Positions 36,001 to 46,605 of a DNA stretch of 64,000 bases are shown piece after piece; within the stretch, counting starts at the first letter, position 1; every line of letters begins with the position of its first letter. The position numbers were made by a program, and so were the translations under genes. The notes beneath the pieces were generated by a model. That model had not been told where the DNA came from. It made no database searches and saw only the letters and a list, made by a program, of their open reading frames with translations. This stretch comes from Lumnitzera littorea (lineage: Eukaryota > Streptophyta > Magnoliopsida > Myrtales > Combretaceae), in contig JAMXBB010000011.1 in the NCBI GenBank assembly GCA_024138015.1, positions 34,898,654-34,962,653 of the forward strand. The letters run 5' to 3'.

Positions 36001-36062
36001 CTTAACTCACAAATACACTTACTATTACAAATGATATTCTAAAATTTATTAGGTACAGTATG
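30031..36062. other. Gene-free stretch with decayed repeats
   Basis: No gene was recognised on either strand. The open frames here are short and of unremarkable composition. A decayed LTR is proposed at 32,210-32,520. The rest (30.0-31.9 and 34.5-36.06 kb) is AT-rich, with some moderately GC pieces that look like degraded LTR sequence without recognisable ends. Confidence 0.4.
32210..32520 (+). mobile_element. Decayed LTR segment related to the solo LTR
   Basis: The plus-strand block TAGTTTCATAGAAAAATATT, then ATTCTAATGAAATTA, matches the minus-strand solo LTR block TAGTTTGTAGGAAAAATATT, then ATTTTGATGAAAATA (about 14,650-14,685). A CATAGTTTCGGTTTTAGAA block follows, against CATGTTTCGGTTTAGAA in the solo LTR. 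A CACC/ACC-rich piece (32,210-32,260) sits where the solo LTR has its GC-rich patch. The ends of this copy could not be found. Confidence 0.35.
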
Positions 36063-37376
36063 TGATGGGGATCAAATCTTCGAACCAATTACCAAAGCCG
36101 AGTGCACAAACTCCAAAATCTCGTATGTCAAAAGTTAGCTTATTATCCTACTAAGGATAAGACTTCTTACCTTTTTTGCAACCCCTATTCACTTTCTAAG
36201 CATAAATAACTAACCACCAGTAAGGTTAAACCAACTTCTGACTTGTTTCCAAGCATGTCGACTAGTTCACAACATGGCCGACCTACATAAGCTCGACTAA
36301 CCTAATTTGCTTACAATTTTCCACTACTCTAAGCTATTGCAATTATGAGTTGACCTATTATATGCCCTTTTAACCTTGCCAATTAAACATCTTATTGTTA
36401 CTTTTTCTTATCTATTAGACATACGCCAATGTTATGCCAATATGTATCCTCTAACCACGACAATGAAGAAGAGATTTCTTTTATTATTTTGTCATTTTTA
36501 CCCTTTCTAGAATAGTATTGATGGTAAGAATCAACTCCAAGGACCACTCACTTGATATCGAGCTAAAGATCTTGTTACCCTGGTTCATTGAGCTCTCTTT
36601 AACAACTTACCAACAAGGTAGCCTAGATTTTGAAGTCTTTAGGGCTACATGAGTACCTAAGCTCTTAGAGACACTACACTATATCTTAAGTAGAGGAGCT
36701 CAACCTCTTGGCTAACCTAAACAACTTAGCCAACCATAACATTAGCTCGGTCAAGGTGTTTTTGAGCTCCTTACAATATCTACGGAGCTTACCAAAGATG
36801 TTCTACTTGCCACCTCCTCATGCAAATTTTGTCATCTCTTGTCATGTGAGCAACCAATCTCCATCAAACATGTATTTTGATGTTGTTTGACATTGTTCTC
36901 TTTGTAGGCGCATATTCCTTTTGTTCTTTATTGGTTATGTCCTCGTAGAATATTAACATAATGCAAAGTATGCTATTTTAGGTTAAGAATCCTTTTTGGT
37001 ATTTGTGCAACCTATTATGTAACCTTAATAAGGGACTATAAACACTCGCATAATTGTAAGCCACTACATTAGTTGAATGCATATTGTCTTCTTTTGCAAT
37101 TTGTTCTTGCATTTAGCTTAGCTAACCAAGTTTAAGTTTACTTTAATCTAACCCTTAGGCAAAATTAGTGGCAAGTGGCCCTAGGTCAATATTTATGCAT
37201 CATATTGGATACTAGTTTAAGTTTATGTGTACTACGTAGTGTGTCATATTAGCAAAGCTCCCATGTGAGTTTGTTTATCTTCATTTTGAATTCAATCTAA
37301 GTCATACGCTAGTTTTAACCTATCCTCTGCTTCACGTAATTGTACAAGCATGTATATACCTACATGTAGCACATCA
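36063..37376 (+). mobile_element. 5' LTR of element F
   Basis: Starts TGATGGGGATCAAATC and ends ...GCACATCA just before a PBS at 37,379. The opening 80 bp resemble the LTRs at 45,847 and 52,546: TGATRGGR, ...ACC..., AAGCCGAG/ TAGCCAAA, then CTCGTRTGT and TTAGC in order. A TATA-like ACTATAAACAC is at 37,035-37,045. The end part (TTTATGTGTACTACGTAGTG, TGTCATATTAGC) resembles the sequence ending before the PBS at 50,024. About 1.31 kb long. Confidence 0.5.
37035..37045 (+). promoter_or_regulatory. TATA-like box in element F LTR
   Basis: ACTATAAACAC, about 970 bp into the LTR, at a place comparable with the TATATAAAC boxes of the related LTRs. Sequence evidence only. Confidence 0.3.
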
Positions 37377-37378
37377 TC

Positions 37379-37391
37379 TTGGTATTAGAGC
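37379..37391 (+). other. Primer-binding site of element F (initiator tRNA-Met type)
   Basis: TTGGTATTAGAGC differs by one base from TTGGTATCAGAGC, the sequence complementary to the 3' end of plant initiator tRNA-Met used by very many plant LTR retrotransposons. It directly follows the LTR end CACATCA plus TC. Confidence 0.65.
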
Positions 37392-37661
37392 TTTAACTAT
37401 GATGAGTTGTTATTAGAGTTGTTGTTGAGTACATGTAAAGTTGCTTAATTGAGTTATATAGAGTATAGCATTATTCTAGGTAGTTCATGGTATTGTTATG
37501 TTGTTTATGCCTTCAAGACATTTGATTTGGGGGTATAAAGTGGCTAAGTGCAATTGCTAAGCTGCATTGAGCTGCTTATGTAGTGTGTATATTATTTTTG
37601 GTTATGATTATATTGTTATTAGCTATTTAAAATTGTATTCGAAGTTTTGAGTTGGTAAGGA

Positions 37662-39328
37662 AATGTCAAATCCTAGTGTCCAAGGAGGGACTAAAGATGT
37701 TGAAACTATGTTGTTGCTTATGGAAGGATTAGCCATTAGATGCAAATATGCATTGATGAGCAAATACTCGACTTAACTACTATGGTGGCAAACTTTGCTG
37801 TCACTGCATAGAGATTAGTGGAGAATAGGTTATTGAATACCATCCATTTCATTGTTCAAGCTTTATTAAGTGAAGATTGCATGAATCTCGCTCAAAATGA
37901 ACGAGTTAATGGAGTATAGCGTGAAATCTTAGCTTATAGATAGATCACGCTGAAAGATGTTGAAGAAGAGGTTGGTGATAATCTTAATGAATATTTATCT
38001 CGTGACTAGCAATTTTTGGTGTTTATAGTGAGTTCTTGTAGCAATTGTTCTTAAGAATCATATTTGTTTGTATCATTACGTTGAGATTAAAAGTGTCAAG
38101 TATTGAAAATGTCAAATCCAAGTGTACATGGAGTCATTGGAGATAATGGGAGTGATGCTCTTAGATATTGGAGGAACATCCCTTCAACCCCTAGTTCCAC
38201 TAATGAATTGATACAAGACTTAGTAGCTATTGTAGCTAATCTTGCAGTTTCTACACAACATGGTTATGAACAAGCTAATATGGGAAGGAATTGAGTTTAG
38301 GGAATCAAAGGTCAAATGAATATGATTGGTGATCAAGATTGAATGAACTTAGCTTAGAATGATTGAGTCAAAGGAGTAGCTTGTGATGGAAGAGCATGAA
38401 GACACATCAAGCTAGAAGAAATAAATGAAGAAAAAGATAATTTTTATTGGTTTTGAGGAAAGAGGATTCTAAGCTCGTAAAGGGCTAGAAAGTGTGGAAT
38501 TGCAAATTCCGACCTATTATGACAATGGTAATGCAGATGACTATTTGGATTGGTTAGATAAGGTTCATAAATGCCCTGATTATATGGAGATCATCAAGGC
38601 ATGCTTGGCTACCTTAGAGTTCTCAAGATATGTGGTGTTATGGTGAAAGAACTTGTTAGTTTCCAAGAGGAGGAAAGGAGGATGGGAGGTAAGAACCAGG
38701 ATTAAAATGAAGAGGATCGTCAAAAGGAGGCTTTTGCTTAACTACTATTTTCAAGACATATTTAAGAAATTACATAAATCTAAAAGAAGGTGTAATAAAT
38801 GTTGACAAATATGCCAAAAAGTTTCAAATGCTAACGATAGGTGCAAGGTTAAGGAATTTAAGGCTCGAATTGTATTGAGATTGTAAGGTATGAGATCAAG
38901 TATGTTGAGGTTCAGGGAATCGATTCTTTAAAGAAGCCATTCGAGTCACTTAGAGGGTTGAAAGGCAAAGGCACAATAGTCCTTAGTTATTTGACCGTAG
39001 AGTCATCAATGATGGATATAAGAGCAATTATGCCTCCATGAAGGACGGAAAGAAGATTATACTATAACCTATGACTCCTAAACAGGTTAGTAAGATCCAA
39101 ACCTAGCTTGCTTGAGCTTAGAAGAAAAAGTTTCTAGTCTTAACCATAAGTGAATTGGTTTAGACATTAACATCAAGCAAGCCCTTATTCTTAGTTGTCA
39201 AGAAATTGTTAGAAGTAAGGAACTTAAATTCATTACTTGAGGAAGTGCAAGGGTTGGTTAAAGAGTTCAAGGCTCTATTTCCTAAAGAACTACTTAAAGA
39301 GTTACCTCCATTTTAAGGTATTGAACAT
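37662..39328 (+). pseudogene. Gag-pol start of element F, cut by element C
   Basis: Begins MSNPSVQGG at 37,662, breaks down, then begins again MSNPSVHGVIGDNGSDALRY at 38,108. Further on, in shifting frames, come DLL..QWxCR..LFGLV and ACLATLEFSRYVVLW (gag core, about 38,540-38,650), a Lys/Arg-rich segment, and then VINDGYKSNYASMKDGKKI and KELPPF (about 39,000-39,316). These last match the protease-RT junction of the element at 63,070-63,390 (VIHDKYKNTYAFVKDGKKI, GLPPI). The zinc knuckle and protease core are missing, so there has been an internal deletion. The frame stops at 39,328, exactly where the LTR of element C begins. Confidence 0.55.
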
Positions 39329-39448
39329 TGTGGACACCTCGTTTTTGCCTTAAAAAGAAGAGGAGAGATAATAAAAATTAAAATAAAGAGAAAAATGGAA
39401 TGATAATGAAATTGAGAAATCAAAATGATGATAACAAACTATTATCTG

Positions 39449-39640
39449 CCATATGGCAGAACATATGGCAACCACGTGTTGCCACGTAACCAAGTGGTCA
39501 GCACCATGTGATCCAGTATAGTTGTGCCACATAGTGATGGAAGGAATTTTTTTTTCCATGTAGCATGACACATAGCTAAGTAGTTAGCACTATGTAGTTG
39601 CATGTAGTTACGACATGTGGCGTATGAAAAAAAAAAAAAG
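39449..39640. repeat. Motif cluster (CATATGGCA, CCACGTGTTGCCACGT) in element C U3
   Basis: Contains CTGCCATATGGCAG (a 14-bp palindrome), CCACGTGTTGCCACGT with two CACGT cores, CATGTAGCATGACACATAGC and ACATGTGGCG. The corresponding LTR region of element D has the same style of repeats. CACGTG cores are G-boxes, bound by plant bZIP/bHLH factors. Regulation of the LTR is inferred. Confidence 0.55.
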
Positions 39641-40227
39641 AAAAAGAAAAAAACAAACAAATGTACACTTGAAACACATGCAAGGGCACATGAGAAGACT
39701 AGCCCCCTTCCCCCTTTCCCCTTCTTTCCTTTCTTGTTTGAAGTCAACAAACAAAAGCTTTGAAAATGGCAATTTAGTTGCCATTAAAAAAACCTTGTAC
39801 ATTTTACCTAATTTAATCTCCTTTTTTGCATCTAAAATTTAAGGAAAAAATGAAATAGAAATGCCAACTAGAGTATGTTATTTTGGTTAAAAAATCTCAT
39901 AAAATAATAGAGGAAACTGACTACAACATAAATAAAATATAAAAAAAGGAAGTCTCTTATTAAATAAGTGTAGTACACCTTTGAAGAAATGGAAAATTGA
40001 ATCTCCCAAGGCTAACCCATCATGAAATTAGTGTATAGAATTAGCAACAAGACATAAAGGAAGGATTTTAACCATTTATTTAGCAAAGATTACATCTAAA
40101 ATATGCTAAAATTGGATGAAAAGAGGGAAAAATGAAAAGAGAATTAAACTTTCATGATACAAAGAGATTTAATTTTCCTACACTAAAAAAAAAAAAGATA
40201 TTTCTTGACCACTAAGCCTGATCCACA

Positions 40228-40239
40228 CTATAAATAGAG
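40228..40239 (+). promoter_or_regulatory. TATA box of element C LTR
   Basis: CTATAAATAGAG is a strong plant TATA box on the plus strand, followed about 30 bp later by CATTCCAATAATCAATT, a plausible transcription start region. Confidence 0.6.
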
Positions 40240-42523
40240 CCTTTAACCATGCATTCCAATAATCAATTACAAGAATTATAAAGTAGAATAGTAGTATTTC
40301 TCATACTTTTAACATGAGGGTTGGTTTAGGGTTCTATTGAGAAATCCTAATTTCTTTAAAAAAATTAGAGTAAGGTACGATTTCTATTGAAATTGAATGA
40401 AAGCTTTTAAGGTTTGGAAGTTAGAAGTTGGTAATCGCCACCACCTCACTAGAAACAACCCAACAACCCCCTAAACTAACCTCTAGTTTGTTGTTGTATG
40501 AGGTAAGTTTCTAGAGCTTTGAGTTATTCTTATGATTTTAATAAATGTTGATGCATGATGGGTGTAAATAATCCTTGTAATCTTATTATATGTATTTAAT
40601 TAAATAGTTTGATGCATACTTTGTAAAGTTCTTGTCATAGTCTTTGTTTGTATATTGTTGTGTTTGATTTTTTTTAAATGCTCATTGTGAAAAAAAAAAA
40701 TGTGTTTGCTCTTGTTGAAATTAAAAAAAAAAAATAGAGGCTTTTGATTCTATTATAATAAATGATTTGATGAATGAATTAATCATGATTCTTCTTTAAA
40801 GCGTGAGTAGATATAGGGTGGATAGGGTATGAGCATTTCTCGTACCGTACCTTACAAGTGTAGGTTCCTAAATCTTTGGAACCAGAATCAACCCTATAGT
40901 ATCTTGAAATCACCATATATCATGTTCCATGTAGATTACAAGATATAGAGGATCCTCTGGAATCTATAATTTTTTAAAATCTTCCTTATTAATTTCAACA
41001 TGGCACTTTTTATCTTTTTTATAAATTTCAAAACTAGTTTACATAAAGTTATACAACATAAGTTCACTTTTTCAAATATATAAACTAAGAATTGAGATGT
41101 TCTATGATCTTCACTAAGCTAAGATTGGACTTAGCAAAAGAGGAAAAAGGAGATAAAAGAACGAACAATGGTAATGAAGAGAGATGGATTGGCTTAAGAG
41201 ATATAAAGCATAGTTTAAGGCTTGATTATGGATTAGCTTTTTCTTTTATTATTCTTTAAGGCTAGAAAAATTACAATGGTATTAAATTTTTTACTTATTA
41301 ATATTATTTAATTATTATTAGAGGGTGGGTATAGGGTATAACATAGGGTACCTTGGAATGTGTATCCTATATACTTTAGAGAATAGGTTCTTAGATAAGG
41401 TATAGGGTACCCTAATTGCATACTTATACCTTACCTTGTGGAAATAGGTTCTAGAAAATTACTCCTCATTACCTACCCTATGACTTTTAATACTCACCTA
41501 GAGCTTACCCGGTCGAGCAGGGTCCAATCACCCTTAATTTGTATAATATAGAAGTCCATAAATTAATGCCATCTTTATATTGAACGTATTAAATAAATAT
41601 GTTGATCTTGATGTTTTGTAAAATATTGATCATGATCCTTGTTTAAATAAAAAATGTTTTGATTTTGATTGTAAAGTATTTGTTTGTTTTGTGATGTGCT
41701 TGATTAAAAAATGTTCTAGAGAATAATAATAAAGTTGTTTTTGATATGTCATGATAATTTGCCTAGACTTTTTTTTTTTTTAATATGATTTTTATGATTA
41801 CATATCTTGCAATGTATTAAACCTTTTTTCAAAATAAAAGAAGGGTTTCTTTATAAAAAATATTTTATCACCTTAGAAAATTGTTTTTGAAAAAATAAAA
41901 AATTTAATTGGTGTGTTTTTTAAAAATTAGAGTTTTCCTAAGTTCTTGGAAAAGTTGGACAAGAAGAAATTTTTGTTTCAAAAATTAATTAAAATGTAAA
42001 TATTTAGAATGAAATATTTCATTAATAAAATCGACTAACTCACTAAAGTTTTTACAAAAATACTTGTACAACTACATGGGTCTGATCTTGGTTAACAAGT
42101 ATGTAGGTATTTCATGTAGCTTTAAAAATTAAATTTTTTTTTTCTTCCATTATTGAAAACCTTTCTTTTAATTTTGAAAAGAGTTAAAAGACCCTTTTAT
42201 TTAGTTATGGATCTTTTATGGCAACTTTATCAAATTTTAATATGTTAGCCTAGAGCTCATTTCTCTAGTTTCCCTTTTCGTAATTTTTTTTAAGGAAAAA
42301 ACCCATAAACCAGTAGCCAAAATTAAAGCTTATCCACCCATGTGCTTTAATTAAGCTTTAATTTCACTATTTTCCTAACTTAATTAGGTAATGACTTTAT
42401 TTTTTCATTTTTTTTTTGAATTTGAGCTTTTTTCTAATTCGGTGAAGAAATTTATACTAGGTGGGTTAAGCTTGGCATAAGTTACATTTGGGAAAAAAGG
42501 AAACTAAATTTTTAGTTCAACAG

Positions 42524-42544
42524 TTTGACAACTCTACTAGGGGA
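42524..42544 (+). other. Primer-binding-site-like sequence, element C
   Basis: TTTGACAACTCTACTAGGGG, a decayed form of the TTTGGCGACTC...GGGGA type, follows the LTR end GTTCAACA. Element D has the matching site on the other strand at 11,141-11,162. Confidence 0.5.
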
Positions 42545-43239
42545 TACCTTAGTAAGCTAGCCATGAAAGATCCATAATATAACTACTTAGGCTTTTTTTT
42601 TTTCTTTGTAAATATTAGTTTTGCACATGATTAATTTTTTTTTTAAATAGTTGTACTAATGTTATGTATTAGTGGTGGAGGAAAGAAAAAAGAGAAGAAA
42701 AAAGGGGGAATAGCCTAATGGGCCTCTTGGGTAGTTTTCATATTAATCATGATATGTGTTTAGATGCGGTCGAACTTGACCCATCTTAGGACCTTAGGAG
42801 GAGAAGGCCATTGTGTAAGTCTTAGGTGCTATGGTGTAACTAGTGCTCGGGGCTGATTAGGCTAACCTTACTGAAGCTTCAAATGGGCTAATAATCTATG
42901 TGAGGCCTTTGAAACTTGAGGACTTTTTAGAACTCACCAAAATTATAATCACGGTTCTCCTTTAAGGATTAGCAAATAAATGAAATGTGTTAAGCTAATT
43001 TACGAGTAAGTTGTAAATTTTTGGAGTTTAAGTCTTTGTATATTTTTTGTCCTTGTAATTTCTTTTTTCCTTGCAATTTGGTGTCCTTATAATTTTGTAA
43101 ATTTTGTGTCTTTTTTTTTTCTCCTCTTGTAATATTATCTATAATGTAATAAATTTTTGTAGTAGGTTAATTTTCTTTTTCTTATAATGTAGCAGGTTGT
43201 TATGGCTTTAAGTTCTAAAGAAAGAAATTTATATCAACA
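42545..43239 (+). other. Leader of element C
   Basis: Non-coding. The part 42,770-42,895 (GGACCTTAGGAGGAGAAGG, CCATTGTGTAAG, GTGCTCGGGG, TGATTAGGCTAA) aligns with the reverse complement of 10,860-10,975. T-rich runs follow (43,030-43,180) before the first coding-like sequence. Confidence 0.5.
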
Positions 43240-44520
43240 AGCCCATGGATTCTAAGACTGTGCTCAAAAGGTGGCTCTAGCTCTTTAGCCCCAAGTAGCA
43301 AGACTTTATGAAGGGAAAAGTCGAGCCCATCATATATTTGCCTAAAGTTACTATTGACCTTGCATTTATTAAGACTCTAGCCCACTTTTAGAACCTAGAA
43401 GCAGTAGCCTTTTGTATTAGGCCCCACCAATTAAGCTTGATTATAGAGGAGGATGTTTAGCTGTTGAGGGCTCCATTTAACATGAATGAAATATATGTTC
43501 CAAACCTCAAAAAAGGCCTATGTAGCATCTTCAGCAAACTATAGGGGGTTTGCAAAATCGGGATTAGGTTTTGCCTTAATGTAATGGAACTTCCATTAAG
43601 ATGTGTGATCTATTGGATTGGTTAGTAAGAAAATCTAGGTATTTGGAGAAGTAATAAATTTTCACTAGATATCAAGAATGGCAACGCAATCAGTGCCATG
43701 CCTACATCCTAGTTGTATTTAGGACTATCTTAATCCTAAATGGTATGTTCCATATCTACTTTTAGGTTACAAAATCAATGGCCTAAATTTTGGAGGGAAA
43801 GTCTTATGTTCTGACCTTTTTAGTTGAACAAATCTAATCACTCAACTATCTTAAGACAATAAGCCACGGGAGTATAAAGACTAATATAAGCCTACTTATA
43901 ATTTGGTTTGTCGGTCATATGGCCATACACCAGCTTAAATTCCATAGGGCAAAATTTGCTACTAAAGTTAACCTAATTTAGTCTTATAGGGTCAAGCTAC
44001 CTGAGGCCTCGACCCACTGTTGGATTAAGATCTTTCAAAACTTCAACGCAGAAGATCTAGTGTGGGTGGCTAGATGGTATTTAGCAAACAAGATGATAAG
44101 GATTATGAAGCGGTTCCCTTGATTGGCCTTAATTGGTATATTGGATATTACCTAACTACTGTAGTTTGCTAAGTTGGGCTCATTCAAGGCATAGTCCATT
44201 GGACTTCAATAGAAAAGGTGATGCCGAATTATTATGACCCTTATGTGCTGAGAGATGAAAAGGTGTCCCAATTGTTAAGAATCAAAGCACTTTAGGGGTA
44301 ATAAGTTGTAATTCTAATACTCTAATTAGAAGACTTGGAAGGCCATGCGAAGAAGTATAGAGTCATTAGGGTATTACCACCTTAAGCAAGTATGCTAGGA
44401 ACAATACTAGGCTCTTGATGTGCTTTAGCCAGCATCGACCAATCATAGCCTAGAAATGAAGACTTACATGGATTAAGTTCAAACTCGGGTGTAAGTCTTT
44501 TATGAGAATGTAAATAGGGT
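43240..44520 (+). pseudogene. DUF7745-like protein remnant of element C
   Basis: Plus-strand blocks through many stops: MDSKTVLKRWL, PKVTIDLAFIKTLAHF, NLEAVAFCIRPHQL, APFNMNEIYVPNLKKG (about 43,250-43,520), then NGNAISAMPTS, and later EDLVWVARWYLANKM and a LALIGILDITYLLQFAKLG segment (44,050-44,190). The order and style (an acidic 'EEY'-like helix region, a W-rich segment, then a 'LxLxGxxxYxP...QFG'-like end) match the plant domain known as DUF7745, found upstream of or next to gag in some gypsy elements. Most stops are TAG where Trp or Gln would be expected, as left by C-to-T decay. Role unknown. The sister element D lacks a recognisable copy. Confidence 0.5.
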
Positions 44521-44935
44521 AAGGAGGATTTGGAAAGCCTTATATAATGTGTCAAACCATTAAGTCAATGTTTAATAGACTGGCTCATACAAGTGCAAGA
44601 AAGGATTAAGGAATTGGAAACCTCAATAGAAGCCTACTAATTTGGGAAAAGGAAGAGCATAGCGGGAGAGTTAAGCTAGTAGAGGAAGAAAAGGACAAGT
44701 CTGAAGTAGAAAATAGGATTTGATTCTTTAAATAAAATGTTCTTGTAAGAACTAGGTTAGCCATCTTTCTTATTCTGAATAAAGTGATGTAATCAGACTC
44801 CTTGATTTTCAACTTCAATAAAATAAGTCTTTGCCACATTACAAGTTACTTACCAATCTAATACTTGCATTCATGTACCTTGATTACATTTTCATTATTT
44901 ATGTTTTGTTATGCCTATTTACTTTACTTTTATGA

Positions 44936-45047
44936 TTAAAAAAGGAAAAGAAAAAAAAAAGAGAGAGAGAAAAGAGAAAGAGAACAAAAAAGAAAAAAAG
45001 AAAAAAAAAAGGGAAAATCAAAAAAGAAAGAAGGAAATTTTTGAAAA
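44936..45047 (+). repeat. Polypurine tract, about 110 bp
   Basis: Nearly all A and G (GGAAAAGAAAAAAAAAAGAG, AGAAAGAAGG and so on), with only a few pyrimidines, including a GAGAGAGAGA run. It lies between the DUF7745-like and gag remnants. Its place suits an internal polypurine run of the element; a structural role is not shown. Confidence 0.7.
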
Positions 45048-45151
45048 CACAAACTAACTTCCCGAGTTTGTTTCTGCTTTTTGTATGAAAAAGAAAATTG
45101 CTCCCAAGTGATTAACGTTTGTCCAAAGCCTTGTTATCACCTGCTCTAGCT

Positions 45152-45846
45152 CCAAGATGGCTGAACTATATAACCAAATAGTGGAGAATCTTGAGAAGAC
45201 TCTACGACAAGTTATGAAATAGCTCCAGTCACTCTTGACCAATAATAGCCTTGCTCTACTAAAGGACAGATTGGTAGTGATACTACTCTACCTGAACTTA
45301 AAGATGTTGAATTCAGACTTGAAACTGATACTCACCTCAAGAAACTTAAGAAAGAACTTCTGAAAAAGTAGAAGAGTAGCTTAAGGCCTTTGAAACCACT
45401 AACATGATAGAAAAGAAGAACATTTCGTAGTTGCCCCAATATTTAGAAAGTGACTTCTTTAAGAAATTTAAGGCCCCTAAGTTTAAGAAGTATAATGGAA
45501 CCAACTGCCCTTCGACGCACACTCAACTCTATGTGTGCAAAATGGCCAAGTACAATAAGTATGATCATCTTATGGTTCAGACTTTCTTAAATAGCTTCAC
45601 TAGCTTGGCCTTAATGTAGTATGCCCCACTAAACTTGGATGAATTTAACACTTGGGATAAGTTAACCAAAACATTCTACAATCAATACAAGTTCAACATC
45701 AAAGCAACTCCTACTATGTATGATCTTTAGAAAGTGAAAAAGAGTGACAAAGAAACATTTAAGGAGTATCCTCAATGTTTGAGAAGCATAGTAGCCAGAT
45801 ACACTCCCCCAATAGTAGTAAAAGACTTAACTTACCTTTTAGCTAA
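45152..45846 (+). pseudogene. Gag remnant of element C
   Basis: Starts MAELYNQIVENLEKTLRQVM at 45,152, followed by a charged coiled-coil-like region in shifting frames. From 45,431 come PQYLESDFFKKFKAPKFKKY, NGTNCPSTHTQLYVCKMAKY, LNSFTSLALM, then a stop, and FNTWDKLTKTFYNQYKFNI and ETFKEYPQCLRSIVARYTPP. The order 'P.F..YNG...P..H...Y...M......L...F..SL...A..W......L..F..QY' is a standard plant gypsy gag core. Two TAG stops and frameshifts inactivate it. It stops at 45,846, where an LTR begins, so the zinc knuckle and pol are missing. Confidence 0.65.
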
Positions 45847-46605
45847 TGATAGGAGTTAGCCTCCTAGACCGATCACACATAGCCAAACTAGAGGACTCTA
45901 AGGACTCGTGTGTAGAATATTAGCCTAAAGCCATATCCTAGATGGGGATTCCTATTTCGAATTGATCCCCTGATAACCTGACTATCAGACCCTCACATGT
46001 ACTAAACTTGCTCCTACCTAACAACTATGCTATGATAGGACATCCAAGAAGATAGCTCCAAGACTATCTAAGCTAAATGCCCGAACCGATTACAAGCACC
46101 TGACCCCAACTCAAGTTGACTCCTCTACAGTAGGACTAACTAGGCTCCAATCTGATCCAGATCAGGTCAGCTCTTAATTGTAGCCCCTCTTTTCTCTTTT
46201 TTGCCACCTTGTACCATATTTCTAACATCCAGCTACCGAAAGACATGTGTCATCTAGCAAAATGTTCCAGAAGGATTCTTTCTTTTCCATACTAAATATT
46301 CTTTGTCTCTTTTAACCTTTTTAGTATATATTGTGTAACCTAATTGTAAGAATGCTCTTTTGTCTTTTCATACATGTAAAGTAACCATAGTGGACGGTAT
46401 ATAAACTCCCACTTATTTGTACACAAACAACAATCATCAATATCAGAATATTGTTTAAGTTTCTTTTGAGCAACCCCAGTGTTCTCATTACTCTTCAACT
46501 CTTATCTATTCCCTTTAGCAAGAGTAGTGGTAAGTGACCCTTCAATTTAGATCGATGAGTCATATTCAACGGACTATAAGCCGAACAAGATTGAACGGTG
46601 TATCA
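45847..46605 (+). mobile_element. LTR B, copy 1
   Basis: Starts TGATAGGAGTTAGCCTCC and ends GGTGTATCA. It aligns along its whole 759 bp with 52,546-53,306 at roughly 80% by eye, with few gaps. A TATA box TATATAAAC lies at 46,398-46,406, 551 bp from the start in this copy and 552 bp in the other. It interrupts the gag remnant of element C. A faint PBS-like TTGGTAATAGTTGAGAGC is at 46,726-46,743. Flanking 5-mers (GCTAA / TATCT) show no target duplication. Confidence 0.7.

Larger units (their letters stand above)
39329..42520 (+). mobile_element. 5' LTR of element C
   Basis: Starts TGTGGACACCTCGTTTTTGC inside the gag-pol remnant of element F. Order of parts: A/G-rich stretch, ACATGTGGC-type cluster (39,449-39,640), TATA box (40,228-40,239), a leader with AACCCAACAACCCCC (40,465), long AT-rich U5, then a PBS at 42,524. 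The start, the motif cluster and the leader beyond the PBS all match the minus-strand element D. A matching 3' LTR is not visible in the window. Confidence 0.6.
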
